From: Nemertoderma westbladi
Lineage: Eukaryota; Xenacoelomorpha; Nemertodermatida; Nemertodermatidae
Reading direction: 5' to 3'
DNA: 64,000 nucleotides
Assembly (NCBI GenBank): GCA_032718475.1
Contig: JAUCBJ010006764.1
Span: 1 to 64,000 of the forward strand
This document shows, piece by piece, positions 32,851-43,929 of the stretch. A model generated the notes under the pieces. The model searched no databases and had not been told where the DNA came from. It worked only from the letters and a program-made list of their open reading frames with translations. Made by a program: the position numbers and the translations under genes. The stretch's first letter is position 1. Every line of letters starts with the position of its first letter.

Positions 32851-34011
32851 CTATTTGTAAGAACAATTTACCATTGGCCTAAATAAATGTTTATAAACAG
32901 CGTTTCTCCAACTTTCTATGAACAAAGTCATTAGGTAAAAATTTAAAGAGTAAACAATTGTGACCATATCATTGATAACTGTGTATATTGTTGAAAAACG
33001 TAACCACCAAACTAAATTAATTATATCCTGAATAACTGCTTCAACATGGTTGGTGTATTTAGCCAATGCAGGATTAATATAAGCTGCATTAATAATAAAT
33101 ATTAAATCCAATATAAACAATTTAAGACCAGTCATGATCATAATTATTAGCATCATATTCAATAAATTTTTATCTTTCTTCAACCTCTCAATATTTTGTT
33201 GATGTTGTCGTGAAAATATTTTCACTTTAATAATAACACAAATGCTGAGAAAAACAATTAGAACTAGATGAACAAATTGCTTGATGGGGAGGTAATATGT
33301 GATTATAAATTTTCTGTAGCTGGATCGAATACCTTTAAATTCAACTGTAGTGGTATTCCATGTTCCAGGGGTTGCCCATGGCGATGTATCTTTGATAATA
33401 TCATGGTCACCAACATATGCAAATATAAGAAGTGTTTGAAACGATAAAATCACCATTATAATAATTATAAATAATTTATTCTGATGGCGAGTCAGTGTTT
33501 TATAATGTATGGGCAGATAAACTGCTATCATTCGATCAATAGAAATCATTATAGCTGTCCAGCATGCAAGATCTTGCCCAATTCGTACAAACAATTGTGA
33601 ATATGATCTAATAACTGCTTCAAATTTATTTAAACATCCAAATTGTGTCACTGCCCCTGTATCCCTGTCTCTCTTTGATATTGGGTCACAAAAATATTCT
33701 GAATTTACCATAATTCTAAGTAATTCACTCAAAAGTGCGGCTGTTTCCATGACACCATCCAAGCATAATATCTTGTAAAACAGGGATTTAAATTGATTCT
33801 CATTTACTACAATAAATATTGTAAGAATATAACCAATAACTCCAATAATTGAATGGGTAATGGTGTATGGTATAATTACATTTCCCGTAAAATCCTTAAC
33901 AGTGCTCAAAAATATGTAATATGGGTCAGTTACTGCTTCATATTCTTCATCAGTTATAAGTGGAAATTTGTACTTAGAGTTAACTGATTCCAATGTACAG
34001 TTAAATTCCAT
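32851..34011 (-). CDS. Rhodopsin-like G protein-coupled receptor (copy 2)
   Basis: 386 residues if translation starts at the ATG at 34011, which aligns with the start of the paralogue at 16519-17706 and shares the leader gcggatgcaaatt. The frame is open further upstream to 34158, but that part (MLYIALSLFVNLYVN...) has no counterpart and is probably untranslated. All seven hydrophobic segments and the SIDRMIAVYLPI motif are kept. From TM3 through TM6 it is identical to the first copy at all but a couple of residues. The N-terminus, the first extracellular loop (CDPISKRDRDTGAVTQFGC) and the third loop differ strongly. Same strand as copy 1, 15 kb away, with transposable elements between. Role inferred only as a cell-surface receptor. 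Confidence 0.85.
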   Translation of the reverse strand: MEFNCTLESVNSKYKFPLITDEEYEAVTDPYYIFLSTVKDFTGNVIIPYTITHSIIGVIGYILTIFIVVNENQFKSLFYKILCLDGVMETAALLSELLRIMVNSEYFCDPISKRDRDTGAVTQFGCLNKFEAVIRSYSQLFVRIGQDLACWTAIMISIDRMIAVYLPIHYKTLTRHQNKLFIIIIMVILSFQTLLIFAYVGDHDIIKDTSPWATPGTWNTTTVEFKGIRSSYRKFIITYYLPIKQFVHLVLIVFLSICVIIKVKIFSRQHQQNIERLKKDKNLLNMMLIIMIMTGLKLFILDLIFIINAAYINPALAKYTNHVEAVIQDIINLVWWLRFSTIYTVINDMVTIVYSLNFYLMTLFIESWRNAVYKHLFRPMVNCSYK

Positions 34012-34159
34012 GGTTATCGCGGATGCAAATTCCTTTGAAGATTTGTATAGGCATATATACTGTATTACTATATATTTATTGCAAATGTATTTTTCAATAT
34101 ATATATGTGATATATTGACATAGAGATTTACAAATAAACTCAAAGCAATATAAAGCAAA

Positions 34160-35723
34160 ACGATCTCGCTAAAATAGTTATTGCACTAATGATGTGATAA
34201 TGTAATGTGGGATAATGTGATAAGCTTCTGGACTGCGGGGTTCCATTTACATTGTAAGTCTAATTAAATTTTAGTATAGAAACAAATTACTACGTATTTG
34301 TTTGGATGGGATACTATACAGCTCTTTTAATTGCCCTAAATCGCAGCGACATAGGTTGCATGATTGAGTCTGCAAGAAGCAATCACATCCTATGAGCCAA
34401 CAATCTCTGTCTGATTTCTAATTAAATTATTGGATTACAAAATCTAAAAGATATCGCTGCACCACTACTGATGATGATCTCGAGGGAGGTAGATTCATCA
34501 GGTGCATTCTCTCTACGCGAGAGCAAATACCATAGTTAGGAACTTCGGCCATGCTTCAGTAGATGTGAAAGTTGTATTTTTAGGGCTTATTGTACTCAGG
34601 TCTATTGAAACAGCCTGTGGAACAGACATAATTATTCACAACGTGCTTATGACAAAATAAGGGTTGCATATAACAATTGCGCCTCTATGTTCTTTAATAT
34701 ACCTCGCCTAACTGATGACGAGCCTACGAGCAACTCACGTTCCCTTAGTAAGCTAAATCTTTGTGCTCTATCGAGGTTTTTTGTTGTTGTTATTTGATAG
34801 CCTTTGGTCTGCCTTTGATGGGGTTGGCGTGATCACATTGGGTGGACCTGGATTGATTTGATTCCTGGATTTGATTGGGACTGATTGGTTGTGTAATATT
34901 TTGTTATTTTTTAGTATATCGCTAGTATAGAAGAGAGACACCAAGTTACAATGTTAGAGTAAAACTTCCTGTAAAAGCAGTTGATTAACCTTATGATGGT
35001 AAGTTACGGTTAAGTGATTATAATTACTAGTGAGCTGTCTGTGTATTATTAGGAGGCTTGGTGCGCCCTATTTCATTTTCCATTAGTCTCTATTCACAGG
35101 GGTAGTGGTGGACACGAGTGGAAAAAATTAATTCAAATGGGAAAATTAGATTTAAAAGAAAATCTTAATTAGTTTATTGCTTTATGTTCATTTTGAATTT
35201 TATTTTGTTTTACTATGTTCGTTGTCTTTCCTATTGACATACAGCTCGTTCAGCCTAATTGGGTAGGACTACAGAATCGTGATTGCAGAGATCAGACTCA
35301 GTTTAAGAGTTTTCAATTTCAGGATTTAATTCTTCCAGTCCTTTTATGAGTAAAATTGACTTATGAGTGAAATAAGATTGATGAAGGTTACAGAAGGAAG
35401 GAATAGGATGATAGCTAGTAGCAGGGCTAGTAGTTGCCACCACCTTATTGTAGGGAAGGGAATTTGTGGTTGGGGGGGGGGGGGGGGGGGGTCAGGTAGG
35501 TTCCAGATCTGTGTACTCCAGATTTGAAGATAGTACTGTAAATAATAGAAGATAAAAACTAAAGTTAGATTAGATAGGAATGCGGCAGCCGCCGAATGAA
35601 GAAATCTATAATGGATGATGATTACGGTGTTAGTGGTACACTATTATTGTGGCTAAAACAATAGTAGTGTAACTAAGAATGGGTACGCCTAGAATTACAA
35701 AATTAAGTTAAAGTTATAGTTAG
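34160..35723. other. No recognisable gene
   Basis: Non-coding AT-rich DNA with a G20 run at 35472-35491. The part nearest 35724 may be the 3' untranslated end of the non-LTR fragment that follows on the minus strand. Confidence 0.45.
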
Positions 35724-36071
35724 TCATAGTTTAGATAGGTAGTATTGCTTGAGATATTTTGAGAAAGGCCTCTTTGTGCTTTTATTTTTTATAATCACTG
35801 GGATTGAGTTCCATATGGATGGGCCCAAGAATCTCATGGATCGTTGTGTGGAAGAAAGTCTAACAAGGGGGGTATAAAAATTGAGATTAGTTGCAGCACG
35901 AGTAGCATAGCTATGTACTGTTGATGTTTTGGAAAAGAGCTGACCAAGGTTAGAGTTAGGAGGGATGGAGTTAGTGTGAATGTCAAACATAAACAAGGAC
36001 ACTTGGTGCTTAAACAATAAATCATTACCAGCCAGCCAATAGACCATTAAGAGCCAGCAAACCCAGGACAA
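35724..36071 (-). pseudogene. Non-LTR retrotransposon RT C-terminal fragment
   Basis: 115 residues. FKHQVSLFMFDIHTNSIPPN, VHSYATRAATNLNFYTPLVR and STQRSMRFLGPSIWNSIPVI are the conserved tail seen after the RT domain in many invertebrate LINEs. The catalytic palm is absent, and upstream (36100 and above) no RT motif is visible, so this is a 5'-truncated copy. Confidence 0.65.
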
Positions 36072-36099
36072 GCAAGCGAATCAACTATGACTGGGAGAA

Positions 36100-37960
36100 A
36101 CTTATAACTGATAATGCAGTAACACAAGGTAGGCGTTCCCATGGACGACAGGCTCGGGAGAATACTGGTGTATAGACAAATTTATGCATTCTGCACTGTC
36201 AGTGGATTCATTCCGCTCTACATTCAAACCTAAAATGGGAAAGGGAGCCAATTTAACAATACCGAGCCAGTAAGTGCGCCCGACAAGCCTACTTACAGCC
36301 ACAGGGAATGGTGGATGATGCAATGTGGTGGGTGAGTTGGACCAATTGGAGGGCAGAGCGGCATGTAACAGCCAGAAGCCAATGAATCATGTTAGCCTCC
36401 TAAAGGCAATGTATTCTACCCATATATATTACCGGTCATTCATTGTGCAGCCAGTTGGCATTCATTCCATTTATAGTGCAAAGGTGAAAAAGTTTTTCCA
36501 CCGCTTCGCTTCGCTACACTACACTACTGTGTGCTACCAGTATTACAGTATTCAGTCATTATATCTAAGATCAGTCGATTAACAGTAAAGTTCACCCCAA
36601 TAAACTCTTTATTCATCAGGCCTACGGCCGATCAGTACACCCAATCAGCAGCCGGCGCGAGCACGTAGGGAACTTCACCACAGTCAACCCGGTCGGGATA
36701 CTACGCCAAGCAGGACCCGTCTCATGCACATTACATATGCACAATACGTATGCACATTTATATTCGAAATGGTGTTATATTAATGTCGCCTGGTGCAATT
36801 TATACATTTATTTCGTCAGCAATTACCTTGACATTGTTTTTTTTGAAACATCCTTTATAGGCCGCTGTCGCTATTGGTTGATTACCTTCACCCAATCATT
36901 GGCCTATGGCCAGCTCCAGCTGTAGTGGTCCTTTGTTGCACCCTAATCAGGTAATACTCCCGAGCTAGGTTATCTAACAATGATGGAGGAGCATCCAGTA
37001 TAGATAGAGGGGCATACAGTACCATTTCATAAATGCATAACCTAAGGCTTCAATTGAGTCCTCAACACTGCACTGTAACCTTTGATGATTTTTTAAGTTG
37101 AAGGGGCGACCCTCCCACTTTTAATCAACTACTGTAATTGTTTAATTGGCTTCAGTTGCTGCTCAGGCTGCCCTACTGGAGTAACAGCTATATAAATAAT
37201 ATAATATAATAATAAATATATATAAATAATATAGATAATAGTGGTAGCATGATCAGAGGACCCTGGCCCAAATGTGACATCACTATGTTTACATCTATTG
37301 TCATTTTAATTTTGTCCGTCAATAGGGGGCCTAGTCATTTTAGTATTTTTATTAGATCTATTATTTATATTTGTATTTACTTTGTATTTCTGTGGTATTT
37401 CCTTTGCAGTTGCTAGTGGCAATGATAATCTGTATACTATATATTACATAGTATAGAAATGTTTATATTATTGACGATGTTATATTATAACATCGTTAAT
37501 AACAACAATAATAAAATATTTCAAAAGTATGCTCTCAAACAAACGTATTGCTCAAAATATAATATGGTTTACTCTAGAACTGAGAACTAGAAATAATTGT
37601 AATACTTATAACTTGTAATACTGTATAATGTCAGATTGTACACCATTAATAATAGGTCGATAAACTGTTCGTGTAACCGGCAGACCAGTCAGCGACATTA
37701 TACACTGTGCGTACGGTACGCTATAGGCCTACCATACATATTTCAAATACTAAATTTCAGCATTTTGGAAGTGCAAATGCAGTGTGGGTACTGCACTATT
37801 CTGGTATTATTAGGTTGTTCATTGTGATAGGCCTATAATGTAAAGACAAACCAAACTCAAACTTCATGACGAAAACATTGAGAAAAAACATTGAGAAAAA
37901 AAACATTGATAATTAATTGAGTTAATGATGGTTGATTCATAATATAAGTATAATTAAGTT
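36100..37960. other. No recognised gene
   Basis: Short frames at 36325-36582, 36737-36925 and 37636-37827 carry no motif. The stretch around 36570-36620 (cagtaaagttcaccccaataaactctttattca) resembles a polyadenylation or LTR R region, but no partner LTR was found. Near 37868-37910 the motif acattgagaaaaaa is repeated. Confidence 0.45.
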
Positions 37961-38388
37961 TATTGCGAGATTATAACAGTATTATAATATATTTCGTACC
38001 GACTGGCCTTGCTTCATCAGTTATAGGTCTGTAGGTGGGTTAACAAATACTAATGATAAGGGTACAATATAATAGAAAGGGAAACACATAAGTACAGTAT
38101 GATTAATGACATTCAGATGTAAATACAGTAATTGGTATTTTTATATAGTGATACTCGGGCATTCTGAATTCTGACTATGAGTACAGTGTAGGTCTATAGC
38201 AGTAATAATACGGTAACTGTATGATAAATCTAATATGATTAGGCCTATTATATATAATTACATTGTATGTACAGTATAAAGTTGATGATGAGTTATACAG
38301 TACGTATTTTAACTAAATTATTATGCATTATGAAAACTAATGTTATATGCCCTGAAATAATACATTGATACTGATACATGTTGCGTTA

Positions 38389-38575
38389 TAATATCCTAAA
38401 TTAATAAATACTAATGGTTTCTTATCTTAAATTAATAAATACTAATTTGTCATATCCTAAATTAATAAATGCTAAATATGTCATATCCTAAATTAATAAA
38501 TGCTAATATGTCATATACTAAATTAATAAATGCTACTATTTTATTTTATAACCAAAATTAATGAATCCTAATATA
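38389..38575. repeat. Tandem repeat, ~32 bp, about six copies
   Basis: Units like cctaaattaataaatgctaa followed by tatgtcatat repeat with drift. They lie in the 3' non-coding part of the Penelope-like fragment. Confidence 0.8.
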
Positions 38576-38730
38576 TTGGTGATTGTAAAACCTCCCCCTC
38601 CCCTATTTTTTTGTGTTAGTGTGTTTGTTTTTTGTGGTTCTGGGCCCTGTTCTAGAAATCTTGGATACCGCGTAGAAATGGTATGAATATTGATGATACG
38701 TTCACTGATAATCTACCGTTAATTACTTTG

Positions 38731-39155
38731 TCACCTCCTTCTTTTATAAATAAACTTTCTAGAATTCTTCGTCTTTAAAGTGTGGTTTAGTCCTATGTGT
38801 AATATTTTGGAGTTATCAAAATCAGGTGTGTGTTGTGATGTGATGATATGGGCGGTGAGTTCTGGTTGTTTGATTCTACCTTGTTTTATATCTGCAGTGT
38901 GTTGTTTTTGTCGGACATCCTTTGTATAACTAGATTCTCCTATGTAAAATTTTCCACATGAGAAAGGTATACTGTATGTTACGGAGTTTGGGGGTCTTTT
39001 GGGTTTGTGTCCTTTGCAGATCATTGATCCAATGGATGTACCGGGTTGAAAGTACTGTAGGTGCCGACCGATATTGTAACGATTACATAAACGTTCTAAA
39101 TCTTCCATTAGATATTTTACGTATGGAAGGGGAATGTTAGTCAGTGTTTTTTGTT
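38731..39155 (-). pseudogene. GIY-YIG endonuclease of a Penelope-like element
   Basis: The frame 38731-39108 opens further to about 39155 (LTNIPLPYVKYLMEDLERL). The nuclease core reads SVTYSIPFSCGKFYIGESSY, with the GIY-YIG-type strands as VTYSIP and FYIG. DVRQKQHTADI supplies the conserved R and H, and TPDFDNSKILHI ends in KTKNSRKFIY. These are the features of the C-terminal domain of Penelope-like retroelements, which nicks target DNA. The RT that should precede it is absent, so this is a 5'-truncated copy. The nuclease frame itself is uninterrupted. Confidence 0.8.
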
Positions 39156-39656
39156 GTTCAGTGTTGTGTATGATGCGTGTGGGGTCATATCAGTTTCTAT
39201 CGTACGAAATATATTATAATACTGTTATAAAAAAAACATTGAGAAAAAAAAACTTTGAGAAAAAAATTAATTGCAATTTTTTTCTCAATGTTTTAGAAGA
39301 GAAAGGATGTTTATTTAATTAGGTAAGAGATTTAAAATAAATATAAAATTAAAGTTAAATAAAAGATCAAGTTACAGGATTATAACTCTAAATATTGTAA
39401 TGTTCTGCCCAATATCATCGAAATGGTCTATTAAGTAACAAGTTTTCTTCATCATCTGATCAAAATATTCTAGTTGCATTTTCTTATCTTTCTTGCTCCA
39501 TTTTAGATGATGCTCATGCAATTTTTTTTATAGATATTAATTCCTTCTCAAAAGTTTATTGACTCACATTTCTCAACACATTATCCCCAATTTTCGGCAC
39601 ATTGTAATTTTCTTTTGAGACCAATAATATAACATATCATTACAGTAATTAAATAA

Positions 39657-40316
39657 TTAACGGACACCGTTATGGTTACCGGGGTGGAGCGTGGGGATTC
39701 TACGCAACCACATTGCAGAGTTCCCGCACCACAAGGAGACAGAGCACCGTTGGAAGAGGTGGCGAATGGCTTCTCCTGTAGGAATTCCTCGTCTGAGACC
39801 TTGCAGTCTGGCAATCTCACCGATGGTGGAGGATGAGTGCGAGTGGGAATCCCATCCCCTTAGAGCTTCAACCACAAGTGGGGTGAAGCCTGTTCCGGAT
39901 TTCCTGCACTCAACCAAGTGAGCAGCAAGCTTGCGGTCTCTGGCGATGGATTGGGCGTGGCCTGCATCAGCAGCAGCACCATCTACAGTTCGGGCCTGCA
40001 GGGAGGAAATCATTGTGACATCTAGGGCCATTGGGCGACCATGATGCCAATTCGGTAGGAAAATGTCGGCAGGGCGGCTGCGGGAACCTGGAATGAGGCC
40101 TGGCACTTCACTCCGGGGCGCTAAGGCTGCTGATTGAGCAGCTAAGAATACAGCATTCCGGAGTGAGTCGTGGCGGGCTATCCGGTCCCCCTCACCACTG
40201 CAACCAATATGGTGATCTCCATAGGGGTCTGCGGGCGAGCCGCAAATGGGGCAAGGGGATGCAGTAGAGCTCATACGCACGCCAAGCCAGTAGCCATGTG
40301 GGAACGGTCGATGCAA
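39657..40316 (-). pseudogene. Zinc-knuckle plus restriction-like (PD-(D/E)xK) nuclease domain
   Basis: 219 residues, open. The zinc-binding motif is C22-x2-C25 with H35 and C39 (CPICGSPADPYGDHHIGC). It is followed by RIARHDSLRNAVFLAAQSAA and a nuclease-like core: E70 (RSEVPGLIP), D84 (RPADIFLPNW) and D99 (MALDVTM). It would cut the target DNA for target-primed reverse transcription. The first residues (GYWLGVRM) belong to the end of the RT, so the frame is only the 3' part of a larger gene. The intervening RT active site has been lost. Confidence 0.65.
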
Positions 40317-41130
40317 TTAAAGGAATTACTGAAATCCACAAGGAGGAACCACTTGCTGTCTGCAGGGATGGAGGAGTCCTCCAAAGGGGAGGAGACGGCC
40401 CTAACTATGGCTTTGCAGCCATTTGGTGTGGCTACCCGACCTGAATGGGAGAGAGAAGTGTGGAAGCAGCAAGGCACTTGGATAACAATCTTCTCATGGT
40501 TTCACCCATGGCGATTGGGTGCAGCCCGCCCCCCTTTTTCAAGCACGGGAACAAGGAGGGCCCACTGAGAAAGGGGAGAACTGATGGGAGAACTTGACCA
40601 GAAGCCATACAGTTTGCTGCACTGCAAAGGGCAGAAAGCGCTCTGTTGGCTTTAGAAGGGGATGATGGGGTGGAGATGACCTCGTTCAGGTGGGCGGAAT
40701 TGGGATGGACCAGGCGAGGAGCCAGGAGGGAATGACTTGATGGCCTTAGCGATGCCTGCGGTAGATATTGGAGCTGGAGGTGGAACAGGGCCAATGGGGG
40801 GAGAAGGGGGTTGGGCGTGGGTGCTTTGAAAGCATGTCGAGGAAAGTTTCCTGGGAAATCTCGGCCAAGCCTTCGGATAGGAGTGCCTGAGCAGCCTTGC
40901 TGTACTGCCTGTCAGCCATGGCGCGACGGGCCCTAAAAGTGTTGGATTCCCGGGTTGACACTGTGGAGTTTTTGTTGGGCCTTTTTGGATTCCTTGCTGT
41001 GGAGCGGTTCGGGTAGGTATCTTCCCATAAGGCAAGTATGTCTCCGCTGAGCCATTTACGAAGGCGAGATTTCACTGTTTTCTCAGTGTCCTTCCAGTGG
41101 GTGCGACCTGCCCTTTTGGGGTTTGTCAAA
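40290..41130 (-). pseudogene. RT N-terminal part of NeSL-like element
   Basis: Three overlapping frames (40746-41129, 40652-41035, 40432-40794) and then 40271-40477 carry in order: RLRKWLSGDILALWEDTYPN, QALLSEGLAEISQETFLDML, AIKSFPPGSSPGPSQF, GGGLHPIAMGETMRRLLSKC and FLLVDFSNSFNCIDRSHM (the first catalytic aspartate region). At least two frameshifts separate them. The second half of the palm is deleted near 40310. Confidence 0.65.
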
Positions 41131-41521
41131 ATACAAGGAGCCAGAAGGAAAACAAGAACCCAGGGGTCGGGATTGAGAGGATCGCGCGAGATGGATGAAA
41201 AACATTGCCAACTGCCTCAGCCCAGAGATCTCGGCATGACTTGGGAATGTGGCGGAGAGTTGGTATTTTTGCAACCAGGATGCATTCAATGGATGTTAGG
41301 GAAATGTGGACTGTAGGGAGTGCATTCGTGGTAGATGGACCAATGGGAGTGCGGGATCAATAATGATGCGGTTTTCAGGTTGAGAAACCAGTCCAATGTG
41401 ATCAGGTGACCGGATTGTGGCCTCAATGAGTCGGGCCTTTGATGTAGCTTTGTTCCCTGCCAATGGGAGGCCAAGGCCGTTGAGGTGGAGCTTGAGGTCA
41501 CAGACCCTCAGGCTGTCCTGT

Positions 41522-42469
41522 CTATCCGAGAGGCTCTAACATCTTGATTTTGGAGGGGAAGTTCTTGAGGTGTGGAAGGGTCGTGGGATGATTGTGTGAA
41601 GGACATATGGTTTGATGTGGTGGGTGAGATGGGGGGAATATTGTTAATAGTAGGATCAGTGTGGGGTGATAGGAGGGTGAGGGTTGGGAGGGAATAGAGG
41701 TCTGGAGTTTGTGCTGAATGGATGGCTGGATGGATGTTGTTGAGTCAGGGGTATGCATGATGGTGGCCCTGGGTAAGGGATCGGGGGTTGAGATTAGGAT
41801 GTCGGTAGGTATATGGTCACGGTGGTGTGTGTTCAGTGCAGAACCAGATCTGACCAGACTAGCTCCCATAGAAACCTCCAGATATGTTAGAGAGCGAAAA
41901 GAACTGATAGAGCAGTGATTAATATCTACCAAGACTGACGTTTGGCAGCCCTCCAGGCACCATTTCGCAAGCCTGCATATGTATACCCCACATTGGTGCG
42001 TGTTAAACTGGACACGCTTGATCGATGGACACACTTTGATTGGAGGGAGAGACAACTTCGATTCTTTTGCCATTAGGAGAGCCCATTCCTTGATGGAGTC
42101 AATAGCCTTAGGGTTTGTGCCTCCATACGAGTCAAAATACCAGATTTTGGATTTTAATGGAGAGAAAACTGCTAATGTCCAATGGCAATTATTGATGTTG
42201 ATAGGGAAGAAGATGAACTCGTTTTCAAGCACGGGGACTGAAATTCCTCTACTGAGCTGTTTTCTGCACTTAAAACCCCCAGACTGGAATATTTCCAGGA
42301 AGTGAGAGTTGAAAATTCTAGCAGGGCCTTCATGAAGGAGACAGAAAGAGTGGATTACAGCTTCTATGACATTGTCGGTAAGCCAGTTATCATGGTTTAA
42401 GGACTCAAAGTCATGGAAAGAAAGGGGTAATAGTACACTATCTGTGAGACTAATATAGTGGATATCCAT
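41522..42469 (-). CDS. ULP1/C48-type cysteine protease
   Basis: 315 residues. Numbered from the ATG, the papain-like SUMO-protease fold is shown by NWLTDNVIEAVIH (29-41), H96 in NNCHWTLAVF, D113 in WYFDSYGG, Q154 in VQFNTHQCGVYIC and the nucleophile C160. The Q-x5-C spacing fits the C48 family. The C-terminal third is low-complexity (Ser/Pro/His/Thr-rich) and may be a linker. It is the first domain of the retroelement relic that runs on to 39657. The protease frame has no stop within the catalytic region, so its active site is intact on paper although the rest of the element is broken. Confidence 0.8.
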   Translation of the reverse strand: MDIHYISLTDSVLLPLSFHDFESLNHDNWLTDNVIEAVIHSFCLLHEGPARIFNSHFLEIFQSGGFKCRKQLSRGISVPVLENEFIFFPININNCHWTLAVFSPLKSKIWYFDSYGGTNPKAIDSIKEWALLMAKESKLSLPPIKVCPSIKRVQFNTHQCGVYICRLAKWCLEGCQTSVLVDINHCSISSFRSLTYLEVSMGASLVRSGSALNTHHRDHIPTDILISTPDPLPRATIMHTPDSTTSIQPSIQHKLQTSIPSQPSPSYHPTLILLLTIFPPSHPPHQTICPSHNHPTTLPHLKNFPSKIKMLEPLG

Positions 42470-42479
42470 GATAGGGGAG

Positions 42480-43255
42480 GATAATTAAGCACCATTGAAT
42501 CTTGTTTTATCAGAAAGTTGTAGAAAATTCACAGACATCTAATCCTCAATTTCATTGTCAGTACTAGTCAGTTTCCCCTCAAATTGCGAGCAAATATAGA
42601 GATAATTGGATCGATGTTCTACTCTCGAATTAGTAATGAAACTCCACGTTTTGGTTTAACAGACCCTCGAATACCAGTTTTCCGCTGATGGGGCCACGTT
42701 GCTAAGCGCAGGCTAGTGTACCAATTAACCACATAAAATATTGTAATATTTATATATCAATTTAAGCTATTAATTGCAGACTACATTACAACTACCACTA
42801 GCTAACATTTTTTTTCTTCACAAAATTTTTCAAAACGAAATTACGAGGAGAAATGAAACAAATACATTGAGAAAAAAAAACATTGAATAGTAATACAAAA
42901 TGTATGCCATACACATTCCTATATAATTGAAGCAATTATTACTAGCATCCCTGTTTGACCTCACCATCCAATAATCTCCATTGCGAAGAATTCATTTAAC
43001 TTTGGTTAAATGACTATTATAATATATTTGTTTTAATGATTGATATCTTGCTAATTATGTGAATAAAATAATTACCTCAATAGAACAATCTATCCATCTT
43101 GATATTGACTAAGACAAGGTTAACCTCGAAGCTTGCCAGCTCGTCAATATATTTATCATATGATATATAATTATAATTAATCATATGTACATCTATATTA
43201 ATGTAGTTTCCGTATAATCGGTAGTAGCGCCCGAATCACGGATATACCTGGGGCC
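42480..43255. other. No recognisable gene
   Basis: AT-rich. The motif acattgagaaaaaaaaacattga at about 42866 echoes copies near 37875 and 39234. Confidence 0.5.
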
Positions 43256-43309
43256 ATGGTATGGTAGCCCTGAAGGGACATACTCGATTTTGTTTCATTC
43301 CCATGAAAA

Positions 43310-43680
43310 AATTGAAAAAAAAAGATTTTAGAATTTCTTGTTTTTTTTCAATTTTTAGTTTATTTCTCAAAATAAAAAATAAAGAAAAAACAAGATTTTA
43401 GAATTTCTTGTTTTTTTCTATTTTTATTTTATTTCTCAAAAAAAATAATAATAAAAAAACAGATTTTAGAATTTCTTGTTTTTTTCAATTTTTTTTTTAT
43501 TTCTCAGAAAAAAAAGAATAAAAAAATAATCTTTTTAGAATTTCTTGTTTTTTCTATTTTTTTTTATTTCTCAGAAAAAAAATAATAAAAAAACAAGATT
43601 TTATAAATTCTTGTTTTTTATATTTTTAATTTATTTCTCAAAAAAAAATAAAAAATAAAAAAACAAGAAATTGGACAGTA
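43310..43680. repeat. Array of ~70-bp AT-rich hairpins
   Basis: The spacer aagattttagaatttcttg recurs near 43326, 43396, 43466, 43535 and 43600. Between spacers lie runs of T then A around a tttatttctcaaaa centre, so each unit can fold on itself. The period is close to the 71-bp array at 9775-10085, but the sequence differs. Confidence 0.8.
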
Positions 43681-43929
43681 CTGCTATTATGGTGCGAAAT
43701 TTGAAATTAATTATACAATATTCTTGTTGGTGTACATACGGTGTAGGCCTACAGGCGGCGTAGGCTTACATAGAATGTCTTCCATTTACGAATTAATTTC
43801 AGCTTATTTTTATTTATAAGTTTACATCAATGGAAACAGTGTTGATGATGAAAACTGTGAACAATATAGATATTTTAGAAAAGAACTAAAAACGTCAAAA
43901 AGCCAAACTAGATTTAAAGAATTGAATGG

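Larger units (their letters stand above)
37971..39230 (-). mobile_element. Penelope-like element fragment with inverted termini
   Basis: A GIY-YIG nuclease frame lies between perfect 29-bp inverted repeats at 37971-37999 and 39202-39230 (ttataacagtattata... and its complement). Penelope-like elements encode RT plus a C-terminal GIY-YIG nuclease and often have inverted or partial terminal repeats. Here the RT is missing and the nuclease reads toward lower coordinates, with an AT-rich 3' region holding a ~32-bp tandem repeat. Confidence 0.7.
39657..42469 (-). mobile_element. NeSL-like non-LTR retrotransposon relic (ULP1, RT, REL nuclease)
   Basis: Read on the minus strand: ULP1-type protease (42469-41522), a poorly resolved linker (to about 41290), thumb/linker and RT N-terminus in shifting frames (41129-40290), then a restriction-like endonuclease with zinc knuckle (40316-39657). 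Protease plus RT plus restriction-like nuclease in one element is the hallmark of the NeSL group as I know it. The RT palm after SFNCIDRSHM is deleted: its frame joins almost directly to the nuclease, removing the YxDD box. It is GC-richer than its surroundings. Confidence 0.7.

Noticed and set aside
34012-34158. N-terminal extension of the second GPCR
   Set aside because: The paralogue starts at the position equivalent to 34011, and the extra 49 residues have no counterpart.
36570-36700. Solo LTR (aataaactctttattca with nearby TG/CA)
   Set aside because: No partner copy or target duplication was found in the window.
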